NCBI GenBank assembly: GCA_903838565.1
Contig: CAILZB010000106.1
Span: 1-39,318 of the forward strand
Reading direction: 5' to 3'
DNA from: an uncultured beta proteobacterium
Lineage (GTDB): Bacteria > Pseudomonadota > Gammaproteobacteria > Burkholderiales > Burkholderiaceae_C
Length of the DNA stretch: 39,318 bases
The translations under genes were made by a program, and so were the position numbers. Under the pieces are notes generated by a model. The model was not told the origin of the DNA and did not search any database. It worked only from the letters and a program-made list of their open reading frames with translations. Below are positions 1 through 7,832 of this stretch, piece by piece. How positions within the stretch are numbered: position 1 is the first letter of the stretch; every line of letters starts with the position of its first letter.

Positions 1-1
1 C

Positions 2-274
2 AAAGAGTGGCAGGTTAGTCACCCCCAACTCGCCACTTGGGCTGAGACCAATTTGCCCGAGGGTTTTGCGGTGTTCAATTTGCCAGACGGCCACCGGGTG
101 CGCATGCGTACCACTAATGGACTGGAGCGGTTGAACAAGGAGATAAAACGTCGAACGCGCGTGGCCACGTTGTTCCCCAATACCGCCAGTTGCCTGCGCC
201 TGGTCACCGCCATCTTGGCCGAACAAGACGAGGAGTGGATGACCGCAAAAATCTACCTGAACATGAACCCCTGA
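2..274 (+). mobile_element. IS256-type (mutator) transposase, C-terminal end only
   Basis: An open frame enters from the left edge of the window and ends in TGA at 272-274. The visible 90 residues contain the stretch RTTNGLERLNKEIKRR followed by RVATLFPN and LVTAILAEQ, which is the conserved C-terminal end of mutator/IS256-family DDE transposases. The catalytic aspartates and the N-terminal part lie outside the window, so I cannot tell whether the element is intact. I did not identify a convincing terminal inverted repeat in the 230 bases that follow. The element opens a zone (1-5.5 kb) rich in broken genes. Confidence 0.85.
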
Positions 275-502
275 CGCCGCGTATTCACAACAGCCCAAAA
301 CCAGATTCCGGAAATTTACAGAAAAGAAGTTGCTTTATCGCAGGAAATTTGCGATGGCCATTGGCTCTTGATGACCATGAACAGCTGGCTGGGGTAAGCA
401 TCTCCATTGCTGACATTGGAGTCGGCGATTTCCAGATGGCCGACTATCGAGGCCTCCGTCGAAATTGCAGCGCTCAATTCCGTCTTACATCACTTCCGCG
501 GG
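275..502. other. intergenic stretch, likely IS end
   Basis: No gene is supported here. The first part, just after the transposase stop, should contain the right end of the IS, but I could not define the terminal repeat without the left end. The rest lies downstream of the 3' end of the minus-strand PAS gene. Confidence 0.4.
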
Positions 503-1537
503 CTATCCTCGAAACTTCAGCGCATGCTCAACTTTCACCTTTAGCGACGCAATTTGTGGCGGCTTGAGGATGTACTCACCAAGTGCCGAAAGTTCAAAAT
601 CCAAGGTTCGGCCGTCTTTAGTGACAAATTGGTAGGCGATGTCGATGCTCAGCCCGGTTTGAAAAAATTCAGGAAGAACCTTTTCAACAGCAAATCGACG
701 CGATTCGGGGGTCAAAAATTCTGATGATTTTCGTCCGATCACCTCGTCTCTGGTGTAGCCCAGCGCTCCAGTCCAAAAGTCGCTGACCTGAACAAGTCTT
801 CCGTGGGTGTCTATAGAGTGCAAGATGGCGGGGGTCTTCTGGTAGAGCGTTCTATAGCGATCTTCACTTTCCAACAAACGAGAGTGAACTCTTCCCGACA
901 GCAGTAACGGCAGCCCGATACCAAGAGTGATGTTCAAGGCCACCCCAAAGATCAGCGAGAAGGTGTGAACCGGGCTCACAACTGTCATGAAATCCTGTCC
1001 CGGCGATGTCATGAACAGTGTGACTGTGGCGCGCGCAGCCATCAACAGCGACATGAGCGCAAAGGCCGTTGCCACGAAGGCTCGCACCGCTTTGTCTCTG
1101 GTTTCGCCTGGGCGAAGAAATATCATGGCACTGGCGAAAAGTGGTGCCGCGAGAGCGGCTGAAACCACAATCAAACGCGCCGCCAAGTTCGGCGCTTCGT
1201 AGGTGAAATACCAGAGCAAAAGGGCCAGCACGGCGGTCAACACCCAGTACCAGGCGAACTGCGCCTTGAATCCACGGAACTGCCGATTTCCCAGGTACCA
1301 GAAAACCGTGGCAACCACAAGTAGCGTGTTGGCCACGACGATGGATAACAGGTCAGGGGCGATGCCGCGCATCGCCAGCAAGACGTAGGCCACGGCGCTG
1401 GCGTTTGCACCATGGGTCCAAAACCGAAGACTGGACTCCTCTGGCATGACGCGCTTGACCAGATGAAGACCTACAGCAAGCAATAGGCCGCTGACCATGG
1501 CGAGAAAGCTCAGAGTGCGGATATCGAGGTCGCGCAT
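503..1537 (-). CDS. membrane-bound PAS-domain sensor protein, probably 3'-truncated
   Basis: A 344-residue protein. The first roughly 215 residues form a series of hydrophobic segments (about seven), then a short linker (ESEDRYRTLYQ) leads into one PAS domain at about residues 222-325, with the typical SxxxxxxLGYTRDEVIG and a following FxTKDGRxLDFE segment. The protein stops immediately after this PAS domain with no GGDEF, EAL or kinase output module, whereas membrane-PAS proteins of this layout usually carry one. The final 15-20 residues look unlike a PAS end. An IS256-type transposase lies just downstream, so truncation by insertion or deletion is a reasonable inference. It sits 171 bases downstream of a hemerythrin-GGDEF gene on the same strand. 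The sensed signal is unknown. Confidence 0.65.
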   Translation of the reverse strand: MRDLDIRTLSFLAMVSGLLLAVGLHLVKRVMPEESSLRFWTHGANASAVAYVLLAMRGIAPDLLSIVVANTLLVVATVFWYLGNRQFRGFKAQFAWYWVLTAVLALLLWYFTYEAPNLAARLIVVSAALAAPLFASAMIFLRPGETRDKAVRAFVATAFALMSLLMAARATVTLFMTSPGQDFMTVVSPVHTFSLIFGVALNITLGIGLPLLLSGRVHSRLLESEDRYRTLYQKTPAILHSIDTHGRLVQVSDFWTGALGYTRDEVIGRKSSEFLTPESRRFAVEKVLPEFFQTGLSIDIAYQFVTKDGRTLDFELSALGEYILKPPQIASLKVKVEHALKFRG

Positions 1538-1708
1538 GATGACGTTTCAGCGAAAGGGCTTTCTCGTTCTTCGGTCAATATCCCTTTTGGCGTCCGAATC
1601 CATTCTCCAGTAATCACCGCCGCGAGGTGCCGACAGGCATCACAGTGCAACGCCACGTTCATCACGGTGCGGCCGCAAGGAGTGATGTTAAAAGCGCTCG
1701 GCGCTGCA

Positions 1709-2836
1709 CTAGCGCGGATTTTCGTTCGCAGTGGCCACCCGGTTGCGGCCATTTTTCTTGGCGACGTACAGCCCTTGATCGGCCACTTTGACAAGCTCTT
1801 CCAGTCCAGCCATGGTGTCGGTACGCAATGCCACGCCAACACTGATGCTTCCGCGCCATTCGCCATCACCGGCCTTGACTCTCAATCCGGACACCTCGCT
1901 GCGCACTTTTTCTGCCAATTTGAGTGCCCCTTCCAGTGGCGTCTTGGCGCAAATGATGATGAATTCATCACCGCCCAGTCGACAGACGATGTCGTCATTG
2001 CGCACTGAGTGAGACAAACAGGTTGCAAGCGACCGCAAAACAGCATCCCCGGCGTCGTGACCATAGGTATCGTTGACGGTCTTGAATCCATCGGCATCGA
2101 TCATCATGCAAGCAAGAGCGGTCTTGTCGCGCACAGCAAGCTCCCACTCCCGGGAAAGGGTGCGCATGGCCTGGCGACGGTTGGGCAGACCGGTCAATAG
2201 ATCGATGTTGGCGAGATCGTCAAGCCGCTGATTGGCTTCGGAAAGTGCATGCGTACGTTCGGCCACGCGCGCTTCCAAATTGGCGTTGAGCCGCATCAAC
2301 TCCAGGTTTCTCTCCGATACCTGCGCGAACAGGCCATTCAATGCCTCCAGCAATATGTCCGTCGCCGCATCGCCGTTCTCGCTGGATGCGAGGTAGGCGT
2401 CCTCAGGCCTGATGCCTGACTGAATGGCGGACATCTGCTTTGCCATGACTTGGTCGGTTCCCAATATGTGGTACGCCAGCCAGTGAGAGAGAAACTGCAG
2501 CAGCGACCGCCCCCCTTCGACGTGGTCGGGGTCGGCGTTGACGGCCTTGTGCCGCAGCACGACTTCTTCCAAAAACTTCTTGTGGTTGCCTTGATGCTGT
2601 GTGATATGCCGAGGGTCCAGATGCATCCTAGCCATCAAGGCTTCTTCTTCGGCAAAGTGATAGCCGGCATAGTCGGCCAGCTCAATAAAGACCTCGTCCA
2701 GCTCAGTAGTCGCAACGTTCTCTTGTTGCGAGATCAACTCGCCAAAGCGATTGATCAGCTCAATCAGCCGATGGTGCTGGTTGTCCACACTGGCGAGGCC
2801 AGTCAAAAAACACGGGTTCCAGATGAATGCATCCAT
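1709..2836 (-). CDS. bacteriohemerythrin-GGDEF diguanylate cyclase
   Basis: A 375-residue cytoplasmic protein. Residues 1-135 form a bacteriohemerythrin domain with the full non-haem di-iron ligand set by pattern: His21, His60 and Glu64 (HFAEE), His81, His85, His124 and Asp129. A coiled-coil linker at about 170-208 leads to a GGDEF domain at about 209-370. The active-site motif is an intact GGDEF (289-293), and an RxxD inhibitory I-site (280-283) lies exactly five residues before it. The expected role is oxygen- or redox-responsive synthesis of cyclic di-GMP, as described for other hemerythrin-DGC fusions; which state is active is not predictable from sequence. The ATG at 2836 is preceded by GGAAGC at good spacing. 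It is the only apparently intact signalling gene in a zone of broken genes. Confidence 0.9.
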   Translation of the reverse strand: MDAFIWNPCFLTGLASVDNQHHRLIELINRFGELISQQENVATTELDEVFIELADYAGYHFAEEEALMARMHLDPRHITQHQGNHKKFLEEVVLRHKAVNADPDHVEGGRSLLQFLSHWLAYHILGTDQVMAKQMSAIQSGIRPEDAYLASSENGDAATDILLEALNGLFAQVSERNLELMRLNANLEARVAERTHALSEANQRLDDLANIDLLTGLPNRRQAMRTLSREWELAVRDKTALACMMIDADGFKTVNDTYGHDAGDAVLRSLATCLSHSVRNDDIVCRLGGDEFIIICAKTPLEGALKLAEKVRSEVSGLRVKAGDGEWRGSISVGVALRTDTMAGLEELVKVADQGLYVAKKNGRNRVATANENPR

Positions 2837-3207
2837 ATCGCTTCCATTTTTGCCAACCGCATTGATAGTCGTTTGCTCACCCGGGTGATGTTACCTGCCA
2901 ATTTCGACGTAGCACGTCACGCCAACGTCGTTATGACCGGCGAAGTGCTATCGCACTTGCCGCAAAACTCAATGCTGACGCAAGCGTTGTCACTTGGTGA
3001 TGCCTGGTTTCCTTGAAGTGATTATCGAATCTCAACTGTGGATTGCTAAAAGCGAATTACTGCTCTTCGTGACTCCTGGAGTTGGCATTTGGAGCGGTCA
3101 AATGTCAGGGAAAAGGAGCGAAGGGCGTAGCTCGAAGCGAATTCATGCTGGCGCCGTCTGCTCCCGAAGGTTTCGACCTCACCTTGGGTTGACGGCTCTT
3201 TAGCTGC
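2837..3207. other. gene-free stretch, probable IS21-element remnant end
   Basis: No coding sequence is supported. The right part (about 3050-3200), read on the minus strand, follows the istB remnant and contains a TTTGACCG-type segment reminiscent of IS21-family terminal repeats. The left part should hold the promoter of the hemerythrin-GGDEF gene, but I cannot mark it. Confidence 0.35.
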
Positions 3208-3450
3208 GGACTTTCGGCTTCGCTCCCAGGACTTGATGCGCACCTTAGCCACCTTGGTGCTGTGGCGGAAGCGGTATGACCTGTTGTCCGTCGCCACGAT
3301 GTGGCAGTGGTGCGCGAGACGGTCCAGTAGCGGCGTGGTCATCTTAGCGCCTCCAAAGATGCTGGACCACTCCGTAAACGTCAGGTCGGTCGTGATCAAC
3401 CCGATGGTGTGTTCGAACAGCTTGGACAGCAAATGGAACAGCAAGGCCAT
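3208..3450 (-). pseudogene. istB-like IS21 transposition helper ATPase, remnant
   Basis: About 80 codons on the minus strand encode the C-terminal part of an IstB helper ATPase: LLSKLFEHTIGLITTDLTF, then EWSSIFGGAKMTTPLLDRL, AHHCHIV and SYRFRHS, a very characteristic order for this family. The N-terminal half with the Walker A and B motifs is missing, and there is no istA transposase upstream on this strand. IstB loads the IS21 transposase on DNA; this copy cannot be functional. It is evidence of an old IS21 insertion that has since been deleted. Confidence 0.75.
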
Positions 3451-3610
3451 CTCCCGCCTAACTGTTCTGCAAGTACCCAAGTGCATCTTGGCGTCAGCAA
3501 CAGGACCGCCAACTCGATTAAGAATATTCTTAATCATTCTCCCTTCTTTCTGATGTCCAAACCGGAAACGTCTGATATCGCCGGATCGCCGATCTGGGCA
3601 AGATCGGTGC
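3451..3610. other. short non-coding stretch
   Basis: Nothing recognisable. The base composition is locally less GC-rich than the catabolic genes, with AT runs near 3520-3550. Confidence 0.3.
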
Positions 3611-3745
3611 ATGAAAAAGATGCCGCTGATCGCCGATGATTCCGAACTGATTCGAACTTCCTTACTGTGGCTTCTCAAGGTCATTGCGGGAATCCAGGTG
3701 ATCGACACCCCCGGCACGATTGGCTACTTCGTGTCGTCATCCTGA
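3611..3745 (+). pseudogene. response-regulator receiver-domain stub
   Basis: A 44-codon frame begins MKKMPLIADDSELIRTSLL and continues with a segment like the second strand of a receiver domain (GIQVID) before a TGA at 3743-3745. The paired acidic residues after a short hydrophobic strand and the following helix match the start of two-component receiver domains, but the phospho-acceptor aspartate and everything after it is lost. It is best read as a gene remnant. A real small protein cannot be excluded, but no ribosome binding site of note precedes it. Confidence 0.4.
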
Positions 3746-3779
3746 AAGAGTCTAACCATACCTTGCACTCGAGCCGGAG

Positions 3780-4755
3780 ATGAAACCGCCGGCAGGATTG
3801 GTCGTGACGGTGATCCGATTCATATTCATCGGCAACACCAAAGTTCATGAAGACCAGCTCCAGGCGTCAGTCGCCACGTGGATCAATCACCCGATTGACT
3901 TCGTCGAGCTGCAAAAGGCCGCAGCTGCAACAGCCGCGCTCTATCGCGATGCCGGCCGGGTGGTTCGGGTCTATCTTCCCAAGCAAGATATCGACAACGG
4001 CGAGGTCACGATTCGCATCGTAGAGGCCGTTTTTGGCAGCGTGCCAATCGAGGCCGCCGAAGGCATTCGCGTAAGCCAGGAGGCGGTTCGCGCCAGGGTG
4101 CTGAAAGCACAAACGCCGTGCGAGGTGCTCCATACCGAAGCCATCGACCGCAGCCTGCTGATCCTGGAAGACACGCCAGGCGTGAGGGTGCGCGGTCATC
4201 TGGCCGAAGGGCAGAACGACGGCGAGACCGACCTCGTGCTGCAACTCGATCCCCAGCCCTTGCTGGCAGGGGACGCGGGTGTCGACAACACTGGCTCGCA
4301 TTCCACCGGCGCGAATCGACTGACCGCCAACATTTACGCAAACAGCCCGCTGCGTTGGGGCGACCTCGCATCGGCCAATGCAATCCGCACGGTAGGCAGC
4401 GAATACCTCAGGGCTGCATGGACGGCCCCGCTGGGAAGCGATGGACTTCGTGCAGGCGTTAGCCAGTCGTATCTCGAATACTGGGTCGTGACCTCGGAGT
4501 TCTCCACACTTGGACTCAAGGGGCACTCCGCCACCACTGGACTGGATCTGAGCTACCCCCTGATCCGCAGCACGTCAAAGAATCTCTATCTCAATCTGAA
4601 CCAGAACTTCAGGAGCTTCTACAACCAGGCCAGCGGTGCTTCCACCAGCGACTACAGCCTGGACGTTGCCAGCGTTGGGCTTTCAGGAAACCGTTTTGAC
4701 AATTTTTCGGGCGGCGGCGTGCTCTCGGGTTCGGTTGTCGGCCCTGTCACTGGAC
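3780..4755 (+). pseudogene. TpsB/ShlB-type two-partner secretion transporter, broken at both ends
   Basis: The frame from 3780 encodes a FhaC/ShlB-family outer-membrane transporter. Its first about 80 residues form POTRA-like sequence (FIFIGNTKVHEDQL, AAALYRDAGR, YLPKQDI, GEVTIRIVEA). A second POTRA segment follows (about residues 95-155), then the start of the beta-barrel (LLAGDAGVDNTGSHSTGANR, NSPLRWGD). A signal peptide is absent, so the 5' end is lost or altered. At about 4745-4760 the barrel sequence stops and filamentous-haemagglutinin sequence begins in another frame, so roughly half of the barrel is missing. A functional TpsB needs the complete barrel to export its TpsA partner; this copy should be inactive. 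The exact break is uncertain by about 20 bases. Confidence 0.75.
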
Positions 4756-5175
4756 AAATTTCAAGGCGGCATCGTACGCAACTCGGGCTCGCTTGAAGCC
4801 ACCGGCAAGGCCCTGCGCGGCGGCAAGATCGTGCTGGAAGCGTCGGATTTGATCGACAACAGCGGCAGCATCCGCGCCGACGCCGGCGCTGACGGCAGTC
4901 CCGCCGGTCGCATCACGCTGAGCGCACCGCTGGTGCAGAACACTGGCCTGATTTCGGCTAGCGCCACACCCGCGGGTGTGGCGGACATGGCACTGGGCGC
5001 GGGTGCCATCAGCATCATCGCCAACCAGTTCATCCAGAGCGCCAGCGGCAAGCTTGACGTCTCCGCATTCGGGTAAGGCGGCGCAGTGAAGATCAATAGT
5101 ACAGGCGACGTGACCCTCTCAGTGAGCTCGCGTCACTCGGCCTCGGTGGCCTCGGGCGCCTTACAACAGGTTTAC
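4756..5175 (+). pseudogene. TpsA/filamentous haemagglutinin-like exoprotein fragment with in-frame stop
   Basis: After the TpsB break the sequence continues in a different frame as a haemagglutinin-type repeat: GGIVRNSGSLEATGKAL, GGKIVLEASDLIDNSGSI, then PAGRITLSAPLVQNTGLI. These alternating N-S-G and L-I-x-N-S-G units are typical of the beta-helix of FhaB-type exoproteins. TAA at 5074-5076 interrupts the frame after SAFG, and the same frame then goes on with GGAVKINSTGDVTLSVSS, so this looks like a nonsense change inside former coding sequence. Both the N-terminal secretion domain and the rest of the exoprotein are absent. Confidence 0.7.
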
Positions 5176-5182
5176 GCGGATA

Positions 5183-5425
5183 GTGCCGGTGAGCAGCCAG
5201 CTGGCCTGCCGCACCATGGCCCAGACCGATGCCATTTTTCTGGGCGTGATCGCGGCAACCCGCAGTGGATTGGGGGATGGCCGCCTGGTGGAGCTGCGGT
5301 TGAAGGCAAAATTCTCAGGTACGGCGCGCTTTGCCTACGTCACGCTGGCCGGTCGAACGGAAGCGCCGGCGATGGCTTACTTCCGTGGGTTCGTGCGCGA
5401 CCATCTGCGCGACCGACCCACTCAA
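5183..5425 (+). pseudogene. possible LysR-type regulator effector-domain tail, remnant
   Basis: About 80 codons in this frame read like the end of a LysR-family co-inducer domain: a segment TDAIFLGVIAATRSGLGDGR followed by LVELRL and then FAYVTLAGRTEAPAM, YFRGFVRDHLRD. The DGRLVEL and GRTxxPA elements are usual near the C-terminus of this family. No DNA-binding domain precedes it, since the haemagglutinin fragment is directly upstream. The assignment is by eye and moderate at best; an alternative is a chance open frame in GC-rich DNA. Confidence 0.4.
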
Positions 5426-5523
5426 AAAATTCGGGCAGGCAAGCCCTTACATGACGACGATCCTTCTATCGGTGGCTCCAAGCCGGGTTCGCGTACCCTC
5501 GAATCCTGGCAACCCTGGCCCTT

Positions 5524-6849
5524 TCAATGCTGTTTGGGACGTTCGTCGACCACCCTGCGCGCCTTGCCTGTCAGGGTGCGCGCAATCGACTCGTGGGGCA
5601 AGACCGACACTGCGGTAGAAATGCCGGCAATGGTCTTGATGCGATGCTGCAATTCAGCGCTGATGGCCTGCAGCTCGAGCGGCGACAGCAGATTGGAAAA
5701 TTCGCGCTGCAGTTCACACAGTACTTCCACGCTGTCGAGGTGGCCTTCGCGCGTGAGGCGGATCTGATAGGTGCCCGCCAGCCGTTTGTCGCGCAATATC
5801 TGCTCCTCGATCACGCTTGGGAAAACGTTGACGCCTCGCACGATCAACATGTCATCGGTGCGGCCGGTGATCCGGTCCATGCGGCGCAGGCTGCGCGAGC
5901 TCGGTGGCAGCAAACGGGTCAGGTCACGCGTGCGGTAGCGAATGACCGGCGCCGCTTCCTTGGAAAGGGACGTGAAGACCAGTTCTCCTTCCTCGCCATC
6001 AGGGAGGACCTCGCCCGTATCCGGGTCGATGATTTCTGGATAGAAGTGATCTTCCCAAATCACCGGCCCGTCCTTGGACTCGATGCACTCGCTGGCCACG
6101 CCCGGCCCCATGACTTCGGTCAGGCCGTAGATGTTGATCGCATCGATGCCCAGCTTGCGCTCGATCTCGTCGCGCATACCGTGCCCCCAGGGCTCGGCAC
6201 CTAAGAGTCCGATCTTCAGCGAGATGTCCTCGGGCTTGACGCCCAGTCGCTCAAACTCTTCGGCAATCACGAGTGAATAGGACGGCGTCACCATGATGAT
6301 TTCAGGCCGGAAATCCTGAATCAATTGAACCTGCTTTTCGGTCTGCCCGCCCGACATCGGAACCACCATGCAGCCCAGACGCTCGGCGCCGTAGTGGGCT
6401 CCCAGACCACCGGTGAACAGGCCATAACCGTAGGAGATGTGGCAGGTGTCGCCGCCGCGGCCACCCGCGGCGCGAATCGAGCGCGCCATCAGATGGGCCC
6501 AGGTGTCAATGTCTTTCAGCGTGTAGCCGACGACGATGGGTTTGCCGGTGGTACCAGACGAGGCGTGAACGCGCGCCACCTGGGTACGGGGCACGGCGAA
6601 CATGCCAAACGGATAGGTGTCGCGCAAGTCGCACTTGGTGGTGAACGGGAACTTCGCCAGATCGGCCAGGGTCTTGAGGTCGTCGGGATGGACGCCGTGA
6701 TCGTCAAATTTCTTGCGGTAGTGCGCCACGTTCTCGTAGGCGTGTTTCAGGCTCCATTTCATGCGCTCGAGTTGCAGCGCCGAAATCTCGTCACGACTTG
6801 CCGTCTCGATGGGCTCAAGTTCGCCTGGCATGGGTTGCTTAACCGTCAT
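5524..6849 (-). CDS. padJ: phenylacetate-CoA ligase (PaaK/PadJ family)
   Basis: A 441-residue AMP-forming aryl-CoA ligase of the PaaK family, about the usual length. It activates an aromatic acid, most likely phenylacetate, with ATP and CoA through an acyl-adenylate. Visible motifs are HASSGTTGKPIVVGYT (phosphate-binding loop, about residue 95-110), YGLTEVMGPGVASEC (adenine-binding region) and RTDDMLIVRGVNVFPS in the hinge and C-terminal subdomain. The ATG at 6849 has GGAG upstream at suitable spacing. The gene is last in the minus-strand run padE-padH-padG-padI-padJ, 69 bases after padI. That position matches its role as the activating enzyme of anaerobic phenylacetate alpha-oxidation, where the ligase of Azoarcus/Aromatoleum is named padJ. 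A related substrate such as 4-hydroxyphenylacetate cannot be excluded. Confidence 0.88.
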   Translation of the reverse strand: MTVKQPMPGELEPIETASRDEISALQLERMKWSLKHAYENVAHYRKKFDDHGVHPDDLKTLADLAKFPFTTKCDLRDTYPFGMFAVPRTQVARVHASSGTTGKPIVVGYTLKDIDTWAHLMARSIRAAGGRGGDTCHISYGYGLFTGGLGAHYGAERLGCMVVPMSGGQTEKQVQLIQDFRPEIIMVTPSYSLVIAEEFERLGVKPEDISLKIGLLGAEPWGHGMRDEIERKLGIDAINIYGLTEVMGPGVASECIESKDGPVIWEDHFYPEIIDPDTGEVLPDGEEGELVFTSLSKEAAPVIRYRTRDLTRLLPPSSRSLRRMDRITGRTDDMLIVRGVNVFPSVIEEQILRDKRLAGTYQIRLTREGHLDSVEVLCELQREFSNLLSPLELQAISAELQHRIKTIAGISTAVSVLPHESIARTLTGKARRVVDERPKQH

Positions 6850-6918
6850 GGTGTTCTCCGCTGATTCAAAGGGTGGTATTGGCTGACGATGGGCTTTTCG
6901 CTGGATGGCCGGTGCCCG

Positions 6919-7827
6919 TCAAGCGGCTGCGGCCGCACCCGCCCGCACCCGGCTGGCCGCAGCGCGTTCCTGCAGGGTGCTCCAGCCTTCATCGATTTCT
7001 GCCTGCAGCGTATCGATTTCGGCGTCGGGCATGTTGCGGTAGCGCCGTTGCAGTCCGAGGTAGTCCGACACCGGGCGGGTCTTGCTCGTGTGGTTCAGCG
7101 TGTAGTGGTGTCCGTCCTCGATTTCATACAACGGGAACGCGCCGCACTCGACAGCGTAACGCGCCGTGGTCAGCCCCGCGTCGTCGGCGACGCCCCAGCC
7201 GTCCATGCAGGGGATCAGCAGCGTGATGATGCGCGTGCCCTTCATCGCCTTCGCCTTTTCCACTTTGCGCAGCAGATCGCTCAGATGGCCCGCACTGGCG
7301 GTTGCCACATAGGGAACGCGGTGTGCGCCCATGATTTCGGTGAGGTTCTTCTTGCGCGAAGTCTTGCCCGCAGGGGTGGAGCCGGTGCGCGCAAAGTGCG
7401 GCGTCGACGAGGACTTCTGCGCGCCGGTGTTCATGTAGCCTTCGTTGTCCAGGCAGAAGTAGATGAAGTCTTCGTTGCGTTCGGCCGCCGACGACAGGCA
7501 TTGAAAACCGATGTCGTAGGTGCCGCCGTCACCGGCCAGCACAATGACCTGCGTGTCGTGCTTGCCCTGGGCGTCCAGCGCGCGCCGCAGACCCGTGGCC
7601 GCCGCGGCGCTGGACTCGAGCGTGGGTTGGTAAACAGGAATGCGCAGCGAACTGTAGGGCTGCGGTCCGGCGATGATGGCCATGCACGAGGGCGGTATCA
7701 CGGCCATGGTCTTGGGTCCCAGCGCCGTGAGGATATGGCGCACCGTCAGCGCGTCCAGGCATCCCGGGCAGGCCGCATGCCCTGAGCACAGCATGGATTC
7801 CTGGTTGGCATTTTGAATCTGGATCAT
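6919..7827 (-). CDS. padI: 2-oxoacid:acceptor oxidoreductase beta subunit, TPP-binding (phenylglyoxylate dehydrogenase type)
   Basis: A 302-residue PorB-like subunit that binds thiamine diphosphate. The TPP/Mg motif is clear: GDGGTYDIGFQCLSSA followed by the DNEGYMNTG segment. The N-terminal CSGHAACPGC holds cysteines typical of this family. The start at 7827 (MIQIQNANQ) was preferred to an upstream ATG because AAGGTG lies 7 bases before it and because it begins 5 bases after the padG stop. With the alpha and gamma subunits and the flavoprotein it should form the CoA-acylating enzyme that decarboxylates an aromatic 2-oxoacid (phenylglyoxylate + CoA to benzoyl-CoA + CO2). Substrate choice rests on the padBCD, padJ and box neighbours, not on residues I can read; indolepyruvate- or phenylpyruvate-type substrates are the alternatives. 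Confidence 0.85.
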   Translation of the reverse strand: MIQIQNANQESMLCSGHAACPGCLDALTVRHILTALGPKTMAVIPPSCMAIIAGPQPYSSLRIPVYQPTLESSAAAATGLRRALDAQGKHDTQVIVLAGDGGTYDIGFQCLSSAAERNEDFIYFCLDNEGYMNTGAQKSSSTPHFARTGSTPAGKTSRKKNLTEIMGAHRVPYVATASAGHLSDLLRKVEKAKAMKGTRIITLLIPCMDGWGVADDAGLTTARYAVECGAFPLYEIEDGHHYTLNHTSKTRPVSDYLGLQRRYRNMPDAEIDTLQAEIDEGWSTLQERAAASRVRAGAAAAA

Positions 7828-7832
7828 GGTGT

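Noticed and set aside
1510..1662. Small minus-strand frame of 50 codons (MNVALHCDACRHLAAVITGE...) between the two signalling genes
   Set aside because: A CxxC pair and a plausible start made it tempting, but there is no good ribosome binding site, it overlaps the next gene start, and I know no such family.
3046..3717. 223-codon minus-strand frame as one intact gene
   Set aside because: Only its middle third is IstB-like; both ends are not recognisable, so only the fragment is annotated.
5490..5523. tRNA-like 3' end (CTCGAATCC followed by TGGCAACC)
   Set aside because: No acceptor stem partner, D arm or anticodon arm can be folded in the 70 bases before it; a chance resemblance.
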